A stretch of 12,983 nt of DNA from Brachionus koreanus (lineage: Eukaryota; Rotifera; Eurotatoria; Ploima; Brachionidae). The stretch is taken from contig PJRA01000297.1 in assembly GCA_016987375.1 (NCBI GenBank), positions 4,429 through 17,411 of the forward strand, written 5' to 3'. This document shows, piece by piece, positions 1-7,993 of the stretch. The first letter of the stretch is position 1. The number at the start of each line of letters is the position of its first letter. The notes under the pieces are model-generated. The model searched no databases, was not told the DNA's origin, and saw nothing but the letters and a program-made list of their open reading frames with translations. Position numbers and translations under genes: made by a program.

Positions 1-145
1 TTTTTGTTTAGGCACTTTGAAAATGGTATCATTAGTAATGATTGCATTTACTATACAATGCTCATTTTGAAAAATTCTATTTTTGTATCCTTAAGTAACT
101 AAAAAAATATATATAAAAGTTAAACAAGAATATTAAAAAAAAAGT
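1..145. other. flank downstream of the small basic gene
   Basis: This is AT-rich non-coding sequence lying 3' of the minus-strand gene that starts at 418. I see no canonical AATAAA on the minus strand here and no recognisable gene. Confidence 0.4.
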
Positions 146-418
146 TTAAATTAATTTTTTCACCTCGTCTTTATCTAGCTTATCATTTATTTTTGAAATA
201 TCAACACTTGATATTTTTTCATGGAGATGATGAAATGGGTAGTTAGGGTTTGGAATATCGTATGCAATAGAAATAATTTCAACAAACTCCTCTTTTTTTA
301 CCTTTTTTTTAGTTTTTTGTTTTTGGTCCTCTGAATCACTAGACGAAGTTTCTTTTTTACGAGCCTGTTTTTTTGTTGGTTTTTCATTTTCTTTCGTTCC
401 TTTTGTTTTCCCAGCCAT
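146..418 (-). CDS. small lysine-rich acidic/basic protein, unknown function (90 aa)
   Basis: I do not recognise the family. The frame runs from an ATG at 416-418 (followed by GCTGGG, a reasonable animal start context) to TAA at 146-148. Residues 1-43 are low-complexity and highly charged, rich in K with an SSSDSED stretch that resembles casein-kinase-2 sites, so a nuclear or nucleic-acid-associated role is conceivable but is only inference. Residues 44-90 are more globular in composition, with IPNPNYPFHHLH in the middle, and end in a charged DKDEVKKLI tail. There are no cysteines, no signal peptide and no membrane segment. The gene is uninterrupted and lies head-to-head with the transposase-like gene at 491, with 72 bp between start codons, so the two probably share a promoter region. 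The frame length plus sensible composition supports a real gene, but a chance frame cannot be excluded. Confidence 0.55.
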   Translation of the reverse strand: MAGKTKGTKENEKPTKKQARKKETSSSDSEDQKQKTKKKVKKEEFVEIISIAYDIPNPNYPFHHLHEKISSVDISKINDKLDKDEVKKLI

Positions 419-490
419 TTTTTATAGGATCACCAAAATAATCTAAATAAAAAGAAATGCTTAAAAAAACTATTCTTTTCAGAATAAAAA
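419..490. promoter_or_regulatory. short divergent intergenic region with acceptor-like site
   Basis: Seventy-two bases separate the two divergent start codons and must hold the 5' ends of both genes. A strong splice-acceptor-like sequence, ATTCTTTTCAG, ends at 482, only 8 nt before the plus-strand ATG at 491. It could be the 3' end of a 5'-UTR intron or a spliced-leader trans-splicing acceptor. Promoter function is inferred from position only. Confidence 0.3.
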
Positions 491-1850
491 ATGACTCGAC
501 TAAATTTGAAAAAAGTTAAACCAACAAAAAAAGAATTGTTTTTGAAACAAATACTTTACTTACACAAGAAAAGAAAATATGATGCAAAAAAAATAAAAAG
601 AGTTTTGAATTTGTCTTATGCAAAAAATATTTTGCCGTCCATTGGGGTAAAAAATTCAAAAATTTTTGATTTGTCTTTTTTAATATGTTCTAAAGTATAT
701 TCAAAAACTAATAAGCAATTCAAAAAAGAAAAAAGTAGAAACCAAAAATTCAAGGTCCATTTCAAAAGAATTAGTTGATTATATTAGGGTAATCATTATT
801 ATTTTTTTGAATATGAAATTATTTATATTAATCTTTTTTTCTCATAAGAATCGGACGATCGAAAAAAAAGGCTTAGAATCATCTACTAAACTTTCTAAAA
901 TAATAGAAAACGAATTTGGTAAAAAAATTAGTGCAAGTGTGATACGAAAATATAGATTCAAACTAGGTAACATATTCTTTTAAACCTTCATAACTAAATA
1001 AAATAAAATTCGTTGAGGATTTCGTTGTAGACGACTTAGAAAAGCACCTAACTTAACAGAACTGCATAAGTTAGCTCGTCTGATTTGGTGTCTAAGACAC
1101 AAAAACTGTGATTTTGATGATTATGTTTTTGTAGATGAAACAAGCATTATTGTTTATGATAAGCCTACATACCATTTAAGACTTTTCTCTTCTCAACCAG
1201 AAGCAATACCATGTACATCTAAGTTTAAGAGTAAAATTCATATCTGGGGTGGGATATCTCGTAAAGGAATTACAGAATTCGCAGTATATTTTATTACTTA
1301 AAATAATTTTTTTGATATCATTTCTAAATTAAAAAGGTATTTAAAGAAAATATGGATCAATTTTTGTATAGAGATATTTTGGCAGAATATTTATTTCCGT
1401 ATGTTGCTTCTAATTTAAATGATAATTTCAAACTTCATCAAGACAATGATCCTAAACACAAGTCATACATATGTACAACCTTTTTAGAAAAAAATAGAAT
1501 TAACTGGGTAAAATAAAGTTTAATAAATAATAAGATATAATTGCAAAATTTTTACTTAATATCAAGGTAAAAGCACCTGCTTACTCACCAGATCTAAACC
1601 CGATAGAAATGGTTTGGAATGAATTAAAAAGATTCATTAGAGCAAATGATCCTCAAAATGATGAAGAATTAACAAGTTTAATTTTCGAATTTCAAAGAAA
1701 TTTTACAATTACTAAATGTAATAATTACATAAGTCAATTAAAAAAAGTAAATAATTCTTAAAATTTTAAAAGATTATATATATGTTTTTTTTTGTTTTAT
1801 AGGTAGTTGATATAGTGATAGACAAAAATGGCAAATGGTCGGACTGCTAG
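491..1850 (+). CDS. Tc1/mariner-family DD34E transposase gene with five introns
   Basis: Six exons give one continuous frame of about 348 aa: 491-754, 849-966, 1018-1283, 1337-1507, 1567-1746, 1803-1850 (TAG stop). Introns are 94, 51, 53, 59 and 56 nt, all GT-AG, in phases 0, 1, 0, 0 and 0; four of the five start GTA. Residues about 15-50 are a helix-turn-helix-like segment. Residues about 89-140 (SSTKLSKIIENEFGKKIS, then RRLRKAPNLTELHK) match the second Tc1 HTH and linker. The catalytic core has D167 (FVDETS, codon 1134), D252 (HQDNDPKHKS, codon 1442) and E287 (SPDLNPIEMVWNELK, codon 1606). The D252-E287 spacing is exactly 34 residues, the Tc1 signature. The last exon supplies the expected VIDKNGKW tail. 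The length equals a normal Tc1 transposase (about 340 aa). The first donor is the least certain: GTCCAT at 755 is used here, but GTATAT at 695 is also in phase and would give about 328 aa. Every in-frame stop lies in an intron. No flanking terminal inverted repeats were found, so this may be an immobile or domesticated copy. Confidence 0.85.
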
Positions 1851-1885
1851 TTTATTAGAAAAATTAAAATTTATTAATTTTCTTT

Positions 1886-1965
1886 CAAAAGTTACTTTTT
1901 TTTACCATATTTTACCATTTTTTACAAAAATTTACGTAAAAATTAGTAAAAAAAAGTAACTTTTG
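1886..1965. repeat. perfect 20-bp inverted repeat, 40-nt loop
   Basis: CAAAAGTTACTTTTTTTTAC at 1886-1905 is the exact reverse complement of GTAAAAAAAAGTAACTTTTG at 1946-1965. It lies 35 nt downstream of the transposase stop, so it could be in the 3' UTR of that transcript or part of an unrelated MITE-like element. An AATAAA follows at 1980-1985 and could be the polyadenylation signal. Confidence 0.8.
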
Positions 1966-2073
1966 GTAAAATTTTATTTAATAAATAGAAACTAATTTTT
2001 TCAAATTTTATTAGAAAATAATAAAAAATTCAAAAAATCGGGCTTTTTTTTGGCATTTTCATTTTTACCAATT

Positions 2074-2164
2074 TTTACGTAATTTTACGTATATTTACGT
2101 AAAAAAACACGTAAATTTACTTTTTGTTACAAAGTAATTTTAGGTAATTTTACGTAAAATTACC
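2074..2164. repeat. cluster of ACGT-centred palindromes ending in a perfect 22-bp palindrome
   Basis: The motif TTTACGTAA or close variants occurs with ACGT cores at 2077, 2087, 2097, 2109 and 2152, and once more upstream at 1934. Three of them are spaced by exactly 10 nt. The last sits in the centre of a perfect 22-bp palindrome, GGTAATTTT/ACGT/AAAATTACC, at 2143-2164. CpG-containing motifs are otherwise scarce in this AT-rich neighbourhood. Function is unknown: binding-site cluster, transposon end or simple palindromic satellite are all possible. Confidence 0.75.
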
Positions 2165-2362
2165 AGAAATCCACTTGTCAAATCGGTACTGTAGTTTCAA
2201 ACTCATTTTTTCTTGACCCATTAAATGTGCAATCAAATCAGACAAACAATAGAATGCTCTTAATTTTACAAAATAAAAGCTTTCATTGTTGAAAAGAACA
2301 CTTTCTCGGCAACGATTCATTTTAGATTGAATAAAAATTTTTGAATTCTTTTTGATTTTCAA
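2165..2362 (-). pseudogene. copy A of a duplicated minus-strand coding segment (unknown family)
   Basis: The minus-strand frame starting at 2362 and closing at 2150 contains LSDLIAHLMGQEKMSLKLQ, which matches LIADLIGQDKMSLKLN in copy B at 2431-2637. DNA identity is about 47 of 55 bases between 2193-2247 and 2567-2621, by eye. Copy A has a roughly 45-nt segment that copy B lacks, between the NRC/LRF region and LSDL. The frame ends inside the 22-bp palindrome, so its C-terminus is probably not native. I do not recognise the family. Conservation of the protein over the DNA (mostly conservative replacements) suggests it was once translated; short length and lack of partners suggest a relic. Confidence 0.4.
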
Positions 2363-2785
2363 TATTAAAAGATTTTTTATTTAAAAGTATGAATAAATGA
2401 ATGTAAATTTTTTTAATAAGGTTTTATCGGTTAATTATGAATTTTCTCGAATTTTTTTCGAAATTGCTCAACTTTTTTAATATAAATTAATTTTTTCATT
2501 TCATCTTTAACATTGATTATGTTTTTAAAGTTTTCCCTATTATCAGGAAAGAACTTAAGCACATTTAGTTTCAAACTCATTTTATCTTGACCTATTAAAT
2601 CAGCAATTAAATCAGGAAAAAATTTAAATCGCAGCAACTTTTCATTTTTAAATCAAAGGCATATTTTTAAATTCTATTTGATGTTCAAATACATTTTCTT
2701 TCTAGAATTTTCTTAGTGAATTTAGATTAATTTTCTAAATAGCTCAATTTTTAAAGGTAAATTATTTTTTTCATCATCAAGACTA
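2193..2785 (-). repeat. diverged tandem repeat block (two and a half units)
   Basis: Aligning the plus strand shows the order repeating. 2193-2370 resembles 2567-2700, including the AGTTTCAAACTCATTTT start and the TTTGATTTTCAATA / TTTGATGTTCAAATA end. 2438-2510 resembles 2718-2783: TTGCTCAACTTTTTTAATATAAATTA against TAGCTCAATTTTTAAAGGTAAATTA. The offsets are 374 and about 280 nt. The third unit is cut off at about 2785, exactly where the GC-rich island begins, which suggests that the island was inserted into, or joined onto, the repeat. Confidence 0.6.
2431..2640 (-). pseudogene. copy B of the duplicated minus-strand coding segment
   Basis: A minus-strand frame of about 68 codons with no ATG at its head (it opens at a TTG). 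It carries FFPDLIADLIGQDKMSLKLN, then KFFPDNREN, then a charged tail DEMKKLIYIKKVEQFRKKFEKIHN, ending in TAA. The N-terminal half is shared with copy A. The C-terminal half is shared with a more degraded third copy at about 2718-2783. It is probably a remnant of a locally amplified gene or a repeat-derived ORF; no function can be assigned. Confidence 0.4.
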
Positions 2786-2794
2786 TGTCACAGC

Positions 2795-3130
2795 ATGTCA
2801 CAACAGCTACCAGCCCATACCGATAACACTGCCAGAACCGATGCAGCTGGGCAGGGAGCTACTAACGGTAGCTTCTACTCTATCAGCCATGAACAACAAC
2901 ATGTATCCAAACGATATTACACAAACAATCTACTATCCAATGATTTGGATTTAAATATTTCTAGCTATCTTTCGAAAAACAATCTAATTAGGGTCCAAAA
3001 AGATTCATTAAAGTTTTTATTTAATAAGAAAAGACCGATTTCCATTATGGACAAAAATTTAAATGAGAAAAATGATGGACATTTCTATATTGCTATTGAA
3101 GTTCATATTGAAGAAATTGTTTTAGATTGA
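2795..3130 (+). CDS. hypothetical 111-aa open frame in a GC-rich island
   Basis: The frame runs from ATG at 2795 to TGA at 3128-3130. The first third is rich in A, T, G, Q and S (HTDNTARTDAAGQGATNG) and lies in DNA much richer in G+C than anything nearby. The rest is AT-rich and reads as ordinary hydrophilic protein (IRVQKDSLKFLFNKKRPIS). A second frame over the 5' part is also open until 2960 (contains SYQPIPITLPEPMQLGREL), so the frame choice is uncertain. There is no recognised domain. With the structured GC-rich 3' sequence at 3150-3300 it may be an internally deleted retroelement or a single exon of a larger gene. Confidence 0.3.
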   Translation: MSQQLPAHTDNTARTDAAGQGATNGSFYSISHEQQHVSKRYYTNNLLSNDLDLNISSYLSKNNLIRVQKDSLKFLFNKKRPISIMDKNLNEKNDGHFYIAIEVHIEEIVLD

Positions 3131-3149
3131 AACATAGTTTGTAATGTTT

Positions 3150-3300
3150 ACATTAGTACCCTTGGGCCCGTCTATCCGATCCCCTCGTTAGACGTTTAGG
3201 AGCAGCTTTTTATGCTCCATTCTAACTTAAACGCTCAGGGTTTAGTTAGTTAACTAATCCAGTGATACTGACAAAGACGCGCTATATCACATAGTTTTAT
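3150..3300 (+). repeat. GC-rich structured segment with three hairpins, possible retroelement 3' end
   Basis: Compositional outlier. It contains a nested hairpin, outer arms GTTAGA 3187-3192 / TCTAAC 3221-3226 and inner arms GGAGCA 3199-3204 / TGCTCC 3213-3218. It also contains the palindrome TTAGTTAACTAA near 3246-3257, and arms GTGATA 3262-3267 / TATCAC 3285-3290. It is followed by T-rich sequence. Such compact structured 3' ends are typical of LINE and SINE elements, but no family is identified from sequence alone. I found no tRNA-type A or B boxes. Confidence 0.35.
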
Positions 3301-4235
3301 TTATTTTTTCATTTTGTATATTTTTTAATAAAAAGTTAAAATTTTTTTTTTAATTTTTTATCAAATAATAAATATGTCTTGAATATTTTAAATTCTTTTT
3401 ATTGTGGAATAGAACTAAAAACTAACTTAATAAAAGTTTCGCAAATTAATATAATTTCGCATTTTCGAAGTGTCAAGAACCCAAAACGATTATTTACCTA
3501 CTCAGTAGACAACAGTCGAGTAAAGTGGAGGTAAGAGATTACAGACGATTATTTTTTGTTTTATGCAAATAAGTAAGTTCAAAAAATTTTGATCGAAAGC
3601 TCCTCGCAATTTTGTAAAACAAGGTTAGTCTATTTAACAATTTTTTTATCTGCTAATTAAGAGGATATTTTTTTGATTTATCTAAACTAATAAAGAATGG
3701 GTTCTCAAAATCGGTTTCGTTCAGGAAAATATTATAACATAAACAAACTAATTAACCAGACGTAAAGCAACAAGGACGATCTTCTCTCTTTATAAGACCG
3801 CTCAATTACTATTGGATTGTTAGGTACAGTATTCTATTCTAAACACCCGCAATTAATAACAAAGACAATCCTGTTCGAAATTGAATTTATTTTATTTATA
3901 TTTCTGGCAATTAAAGATACGTTACTAACAATACCAAAATGAAATTAAATTTAAATTTTAAATTTAAATTTATTTAATAAAAAAATAAAAAAAAAAAATA
4001 CAGAATATTTACTAAGTTGGTTTAATTAGCTTTTTAAAATTTAAATAATACTTTTAATAATACTAAGACTTAAAAAAGTTTGATTCAATAAAAAAATTTT
4101 AATTTAATCTTTTATTAACACATTTCGTTTTTTAAAAAGTTTGTTGACTCTGAAAAAGAATAAATAAAAGATTAAAAAATTTTTTTTTCATTTTGTTTTT
4201 TGAAAAATCAAACAAAAATTGAAAAAATATTTAAA
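3301..4235. other. intergenic region upstream of the lectin-type gene
   Basis: No supportable gene on either strand. It holds poly-T and A-rich tracts and an AAATTTAAATTT low-complexity patch at about 3943-3975. A T-rich tract at 4180-4199 lies just before the coding region. The promoter and 5' UTR of the gene starting at 4236 must lie in the right end, but no specific element is evident. Confidence 0.4.
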
Positions 4236-7200
4236 ATGAAAAATTTTAACTCAGCTAAATATAAAATTTCTAAAAGCAATGCAGCCGAAAAATTAGAAAA
4301 TTTGTCCAATGGTCAAGTTGCAATACCCAAATGGGTTGTGATCAGTGGAGTTATTTTAATTGTCGGAACAGCAGCCATATTCATTGCATCAATCGCAATC
4401 TCATTAACTCGCAAACCAAATGGTCTATTCAATGAATCATGCATTTCAAAAAATTGCGAAAAAGCACTTGGATTAAAATGTATAAAAAAAATTTGCCAGT
4501 GTCCAGAAAATCAATTTTACTTTGACAGCTGCCGAAATCTGTCTACCATAAACCAACCTTGCACTAAAGACTTGAACTGTTTGCAAAATCAGCATCTAGT
4601 TTGCGGTATAGGTAGAAAATGTGCTTGTGATTCGGAAAAATATTGGAACACAGACTTGAAATTATGTGCTGTGAGGAAAACATATAGAGAATTTTGCACT
4701 GGCGATGAATGTAAAACTGAACAAAAAATTTTTTGTGATACCAATTTAAAACAATGCAGATGCATCAATCCACTTTTGTAAAACAACAAAAAAAATTACA
4801 AAATTTTATATTAAAATAATTTTATTTTAATTTAAAATAAAAAGAAACTATTGGAATGGCAGTGATTGCGTAGCTAAAAAAAGTTATAAAGATTTTTGTG
4901 GAACTTCAGACGAGTGCATCGAATCTCAAGGCTTATTGTGCCGAAATTCAATTTGTAAAATTTTAAAAAATAAATTATCAAATTAAAAAGTAAAATTTTA
5001 AGGTTCGTGTACTAATAGTGAATACTTTAGCTTGTCAGATTTGAAATGTTTGCCAAAAAAAGCTGAATTTGAAACATGCTCCAATGATGAAATGTGTCTA
5101 AGGCCAATGTTTTGCTCTATCCGATTTGGATGTCGATGTCCCAAATATAACTTTTATGAACCAATTACTTCAACATGTACTGATCAATATATGGAAAATT
5201 CTAATTGTGTTACGACAAGCCAATGCCGCACTGATCTTGGTTTGACTTGTCAAGCAAACAAATGCAAATGTGATTCATCATCTCACACATGGTCATCTGA
5301 TTCTATCAAATGTCTACTTACTTATGCCAAATCAAGTTGCGTGTCAGACTCAGATTGTAATCAAATGGAGAATTTGATATGCAGTCAAAACAGCAGTTGT
5401 GATTGTCCTCAACAATCGATTAATGGAATGTGTGATTGCAAGAAAATTTTAAAAAATGAAAACTATTGGAATGGAACAAGTTGCGTACCCGCTAAAACTC
5501 ATAATTCATCTTGTTCTGGTAATTATGAATGCATGTCGATTACTGAATTGACAACTTGTAGAAATTCCAAATGTATGTGCTCAGATTATTCTCTTTTTTA
5601 TTTTGATGGCTTGTCTTGTTCACCTAAAATATTGCATGGTGGATCATGTTCAAAAACAGATGAATGTCTTGACTCTCAATTAACAACCTGTATTGAATCA
5701 AATTGTAATTTTTTATAATTAAAATTTAAAGTTTAATATTTTATTTAATAATAAAGGTCTTTGTTCATCTGTTCAATTTTTTGACAATTCATTATCAAAG
5801 TGCATTGACAAAGTTTGGGAATTCGCATCATGCTCAAGTGATTCAGTATGCTTTGAACCAATGACTTGTGATACCTCAAGTGGATGCATTTGTGATTCTA
5901 ACAAATTTTTTGACAACACAACTCTAAGTTGCAAAGACAAATTTTTAAACGGCACTTATTGTGACAGAAATTGGCAATGTCGCCATGATTTAGGACTCGC
6001 GTGTGCTAACAATATATGTGTTTGTGACTCAGCCAAAGAACGATGGTCAGGCTCCAGATGTTTACTTACTTATGCTCAGACTTCATGTTCACTTGATGCA
6101 GAATGCAACGACGCTCAAAATCTTGTATGTTTATTGGGAAATTGCACTTGTGAGAGAAGAGTTGGAAGTGAATATTATTGGAACGGTCTAATGTGCATAT
6201 CAGCTAAGGATGTTGGAGTTGAATGTGAATCAGAATTCAGCTTGCTTGAGTCGAGTCTGTGGTTGTTTGAATCCAACCACGTAATTATTTAGAATTGTAA
6301 CTGCATTGTGAAATTTAGAATAAACTAACAGTTAGAAAAGGAGAATTCTAGCTTTTATTATTTAGATCTACAAAAATTTTGTATCAGAAAAAAATTTGAA
6401 GTTAGATTTTGAGAACTTGCTAGTCTTCGAAATTGGCCTGATTTCTTAGATTAACTTCAGAGGAAATAAGTGAAGACAAAGATCGAGATTGTTTATATAA
6501 ACGTTTATTAAGTTGAAAAATCCCTCTTAATAAGAATAACAATTCTTATTTATACACAGTAATTAGGTCAATAATAAAAAAGAAGTTAAATCAAAATAAA
6601 TTGTGAATTAAATCGGTCATAAACATTTATGACTCATAAAGATATAATAAAAATAAATCGTAAATAATATTAAAGATAATTTAAGTGTTTGTAACGGCTA
6701 TTTTAATACCAAACTTTTTTCTCTTTTTTTTTTCAGCCAAATTCAAAATTTCACTAATAAAAAACAGTGCTTTCAGTGCAAAAAAAAAATAGATTTTTTA
6801 GAGAAAAGTGAGTTTAAAAGTTAGTGATAAAAATTTAATTCTATTTAGAACAACAAACATGATGTTTGTTCTAAAATTCACAATGCCTAAAAGACTGTAT
6901 AAAATTTTATTTAAAATTAAAATTAAGAATGTATTGGAATGGACAAAAATGTGCACCAAAATTAACTTATGACCAGCCTTGCACAAACATGTTTTTAAGT
7001 GAATGTTTGGATTCCGAACGTACATTTTGTAGCCCAATTAGTTCAAAGTGTGTATGTCCTACTGGTCAATATTTTAATACGCATGATCGAAAATGTATGG
7101 ATCAAGTTGCTGAGTTTGGTCAATGCTTTCCATCAATGGCTAATATGTGCATTAGTCCTATGACTTGTAAACAAAACCAAACATGCATGTGTGATGATGA

Positions 7201-7993
7201 TGAATTTTTTAAAAATTCTACTTTACAGTGTATTACCAAGTTTTTAAATGGCTCTGTATGTAATAAAAATCAAGAGTGTTCTGAGTCAAAGGGTTTGACT
7301 TGTCTAAATAATAGATGTTTGTGCAATTCTCCAACATTGACTTGGTCTTGGGGACAAAAAGAATGCAAATTAACTTACAATGCAGTTGGATGTACCACTA
7401 ATAGTAATTGTAATGAAGATGAGAATTTATTTTGTCGTTTGAATGGAGAAAATTGCTTTCAAAACATTACAGGATTTTTCTGCGATTGTATGAGAGAAAA
7501 AGATAAGGAATATTATTGGAACGGAATTGAATGCGTCAAAGCAATATCCTATGGAGGTTTATGTATCAATGATTGTCAATGTCAAACCTTAACTCAACTG
7601 ACTGTTTGCAATAATAATCATTGTCAATGTAGAAATGATCTTGAAGGTGATTTTTTGAACAATCAATGTAAATATTGCTACATAGATGAACTTTATTTCG
7701 ATTACAAATGTTACTTTGTTCCAGAAGATGAAGAAAAATTAGATGAAGCAAAAAAATTCTGTAAAAATGAAAGAAAATTAGCTAAAGTTTCATCGATTGA
7801 AATTTTGGACTTTTTTAAAGTAACATTTACTGGATCAATCAAATATTGGGTTGAAGATTCGAAAGAAGCGGAAATCTTTTGTAATCTGAATGATCATAAA
7901 GACCTGCATTGGGACCCACAAATTGAATGTCTATCAGATAGTATTAGCAAAAAAGAAAAATTACCATTCATATGTGAAAGAGATTTAAACTAA
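4236..7993 (+). CDS. type II membrane protein with EB/EGF-like Cys-rich repeats and C-terminal C-type-lectin-like domain (frameshifted copy)
   Basis: Five exons: 4236-4777, 4845-4954, 5003-5704, 5757-6280, 6928-7993 (TAA). Introns are 67, 48, 52 and 647 nt, phases 2, 1, 1, 2. ATG at 4236 is preferred over an upstream TTG. Residues 1-32 are cytoplasmic and basic, 33-57 are a transmembrane helix (WVVISGVILIVGTAAIFIAS), and the rest is extracellular with many NxS/T sites. The ectodomain is built from C..xxC.....C....CxC repeats resembling EB/EGF modules. A larger supermodule with landmarks QCR.DLGL/GLTC, LTY..xxC and YWNGxxC occurs three times (starting about 5065, 5819, 7112). The last about 105 residues (7676-7990) are C-type-lectin-like: CYIDELYFDYKCY, FC, YW, IEC, PFICE. 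They lack EPN/QPD and WND calcium motifs, so calcium-dependent sugar binding is unlikely. Exon 4 needs a net +1 frameshift near 6227-6243 to join exon 5. Predicted intact length is about 980 aa. A cell-surface recognition or adhesion role is inferred. Confidence 0.8.
6227..6292 (+). pseudogene. frame break in exon 4 of the Cys-rich lectin gene
   Basis: Reading on in the exon 4 frame gives CESEFSLLESSLWLF without the expected cysteines and stops at TAG 6290-6292. In the +1 frame, 6243-6280 reads ACLSRVCGCLNPT and reaches a GTAATT donor at 6281 in phase 2. This matches the end of exon 1 (QCRCINPLL then a phase 2 GTAAAA donor) residue for residue in the CxC-[IL]-N-P core. About eight residues of the usual module are also missing between the last good Cys codon (6224) and Cys 6243. 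The simplest explanation is a short frame-changing deletion, or a sequence error. Confidence 0.7.
6281..6927 (+). other. unusually long fourth intron of the lectin-type gene
   Basis: The donor is GTAATT at 6281 and the acceptor is TTAAG at 6927. The acceptor is homologous to that of intron 1: AAG then A-AAC-TAT-TGG there, AAG then A-ATG-TAT-TGG here. At 647 nt it is about ten times its sibling introns. It contains three small near-perfect hairpins: 9-bp arms at 6529-6537/6542-6550, 8-bp at 6616-6623/6626-6633, and 8-bp at 6853-6860/6862-6869. It also contains a strong internal acceptor-like TTTTTTTTTCAG ending at 6736 and a GTGAGT at 6808. No exon could be fitted in frame between them. Insertion of a small element into the intron is plausible but has no proven boundaries. 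Confidence 0.65.

Noticed and set aside
491..778. A stand-alone 95-aa lysine-rich protein.
   Set aside because: It joins in phase to the second HTH of the transposase and brings the protein to the normal Tc1 length, so it is better explained as exon 1.
419..2164. Terminal inverted repeats of a complete Tc1 element around the transposase gene.
   Set aside because: The 72-bp left flank is occupied by the divergent gene's start, and I found no sequence there complementary to the right flank; the 20-bp inverted repeat lies wholly on the right side.
3187..3290. A tRNA, snRNA or other classical RNA gene in the GC-rich structured segment.
   Set aside because: No cloverleaf, no A or B box, no Sm site recognised. 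The hairpins alone do not define an RNA gene.
6281..6292. A 12-nt GTAATTATTTAG that would be removed as a tiny in-frame intron.
   Set aside because: Far below any workable spliceosomal intron length. The same GTAATT is better used as donor of the 647-nt intron.
6290..6310. TAG followed in frame by N-C-N-C, as if exon 4 continued past a stop by readthrough.
   Set aside because: The +1 frame at 6258-6280 gives a much better match to the module end (CGCLNP plus phase 2 donor, as in exon 1), so the CxC after the TAG is coincidence inside the intron.
4589..7751. Several minus-strand open frames of 60-80 codons opposite the Cys-rich gene.
   Set aside because: They are antisense shadows: the plus strand shows module conservation and consistent splicing, while the antisense peptides have no domain.
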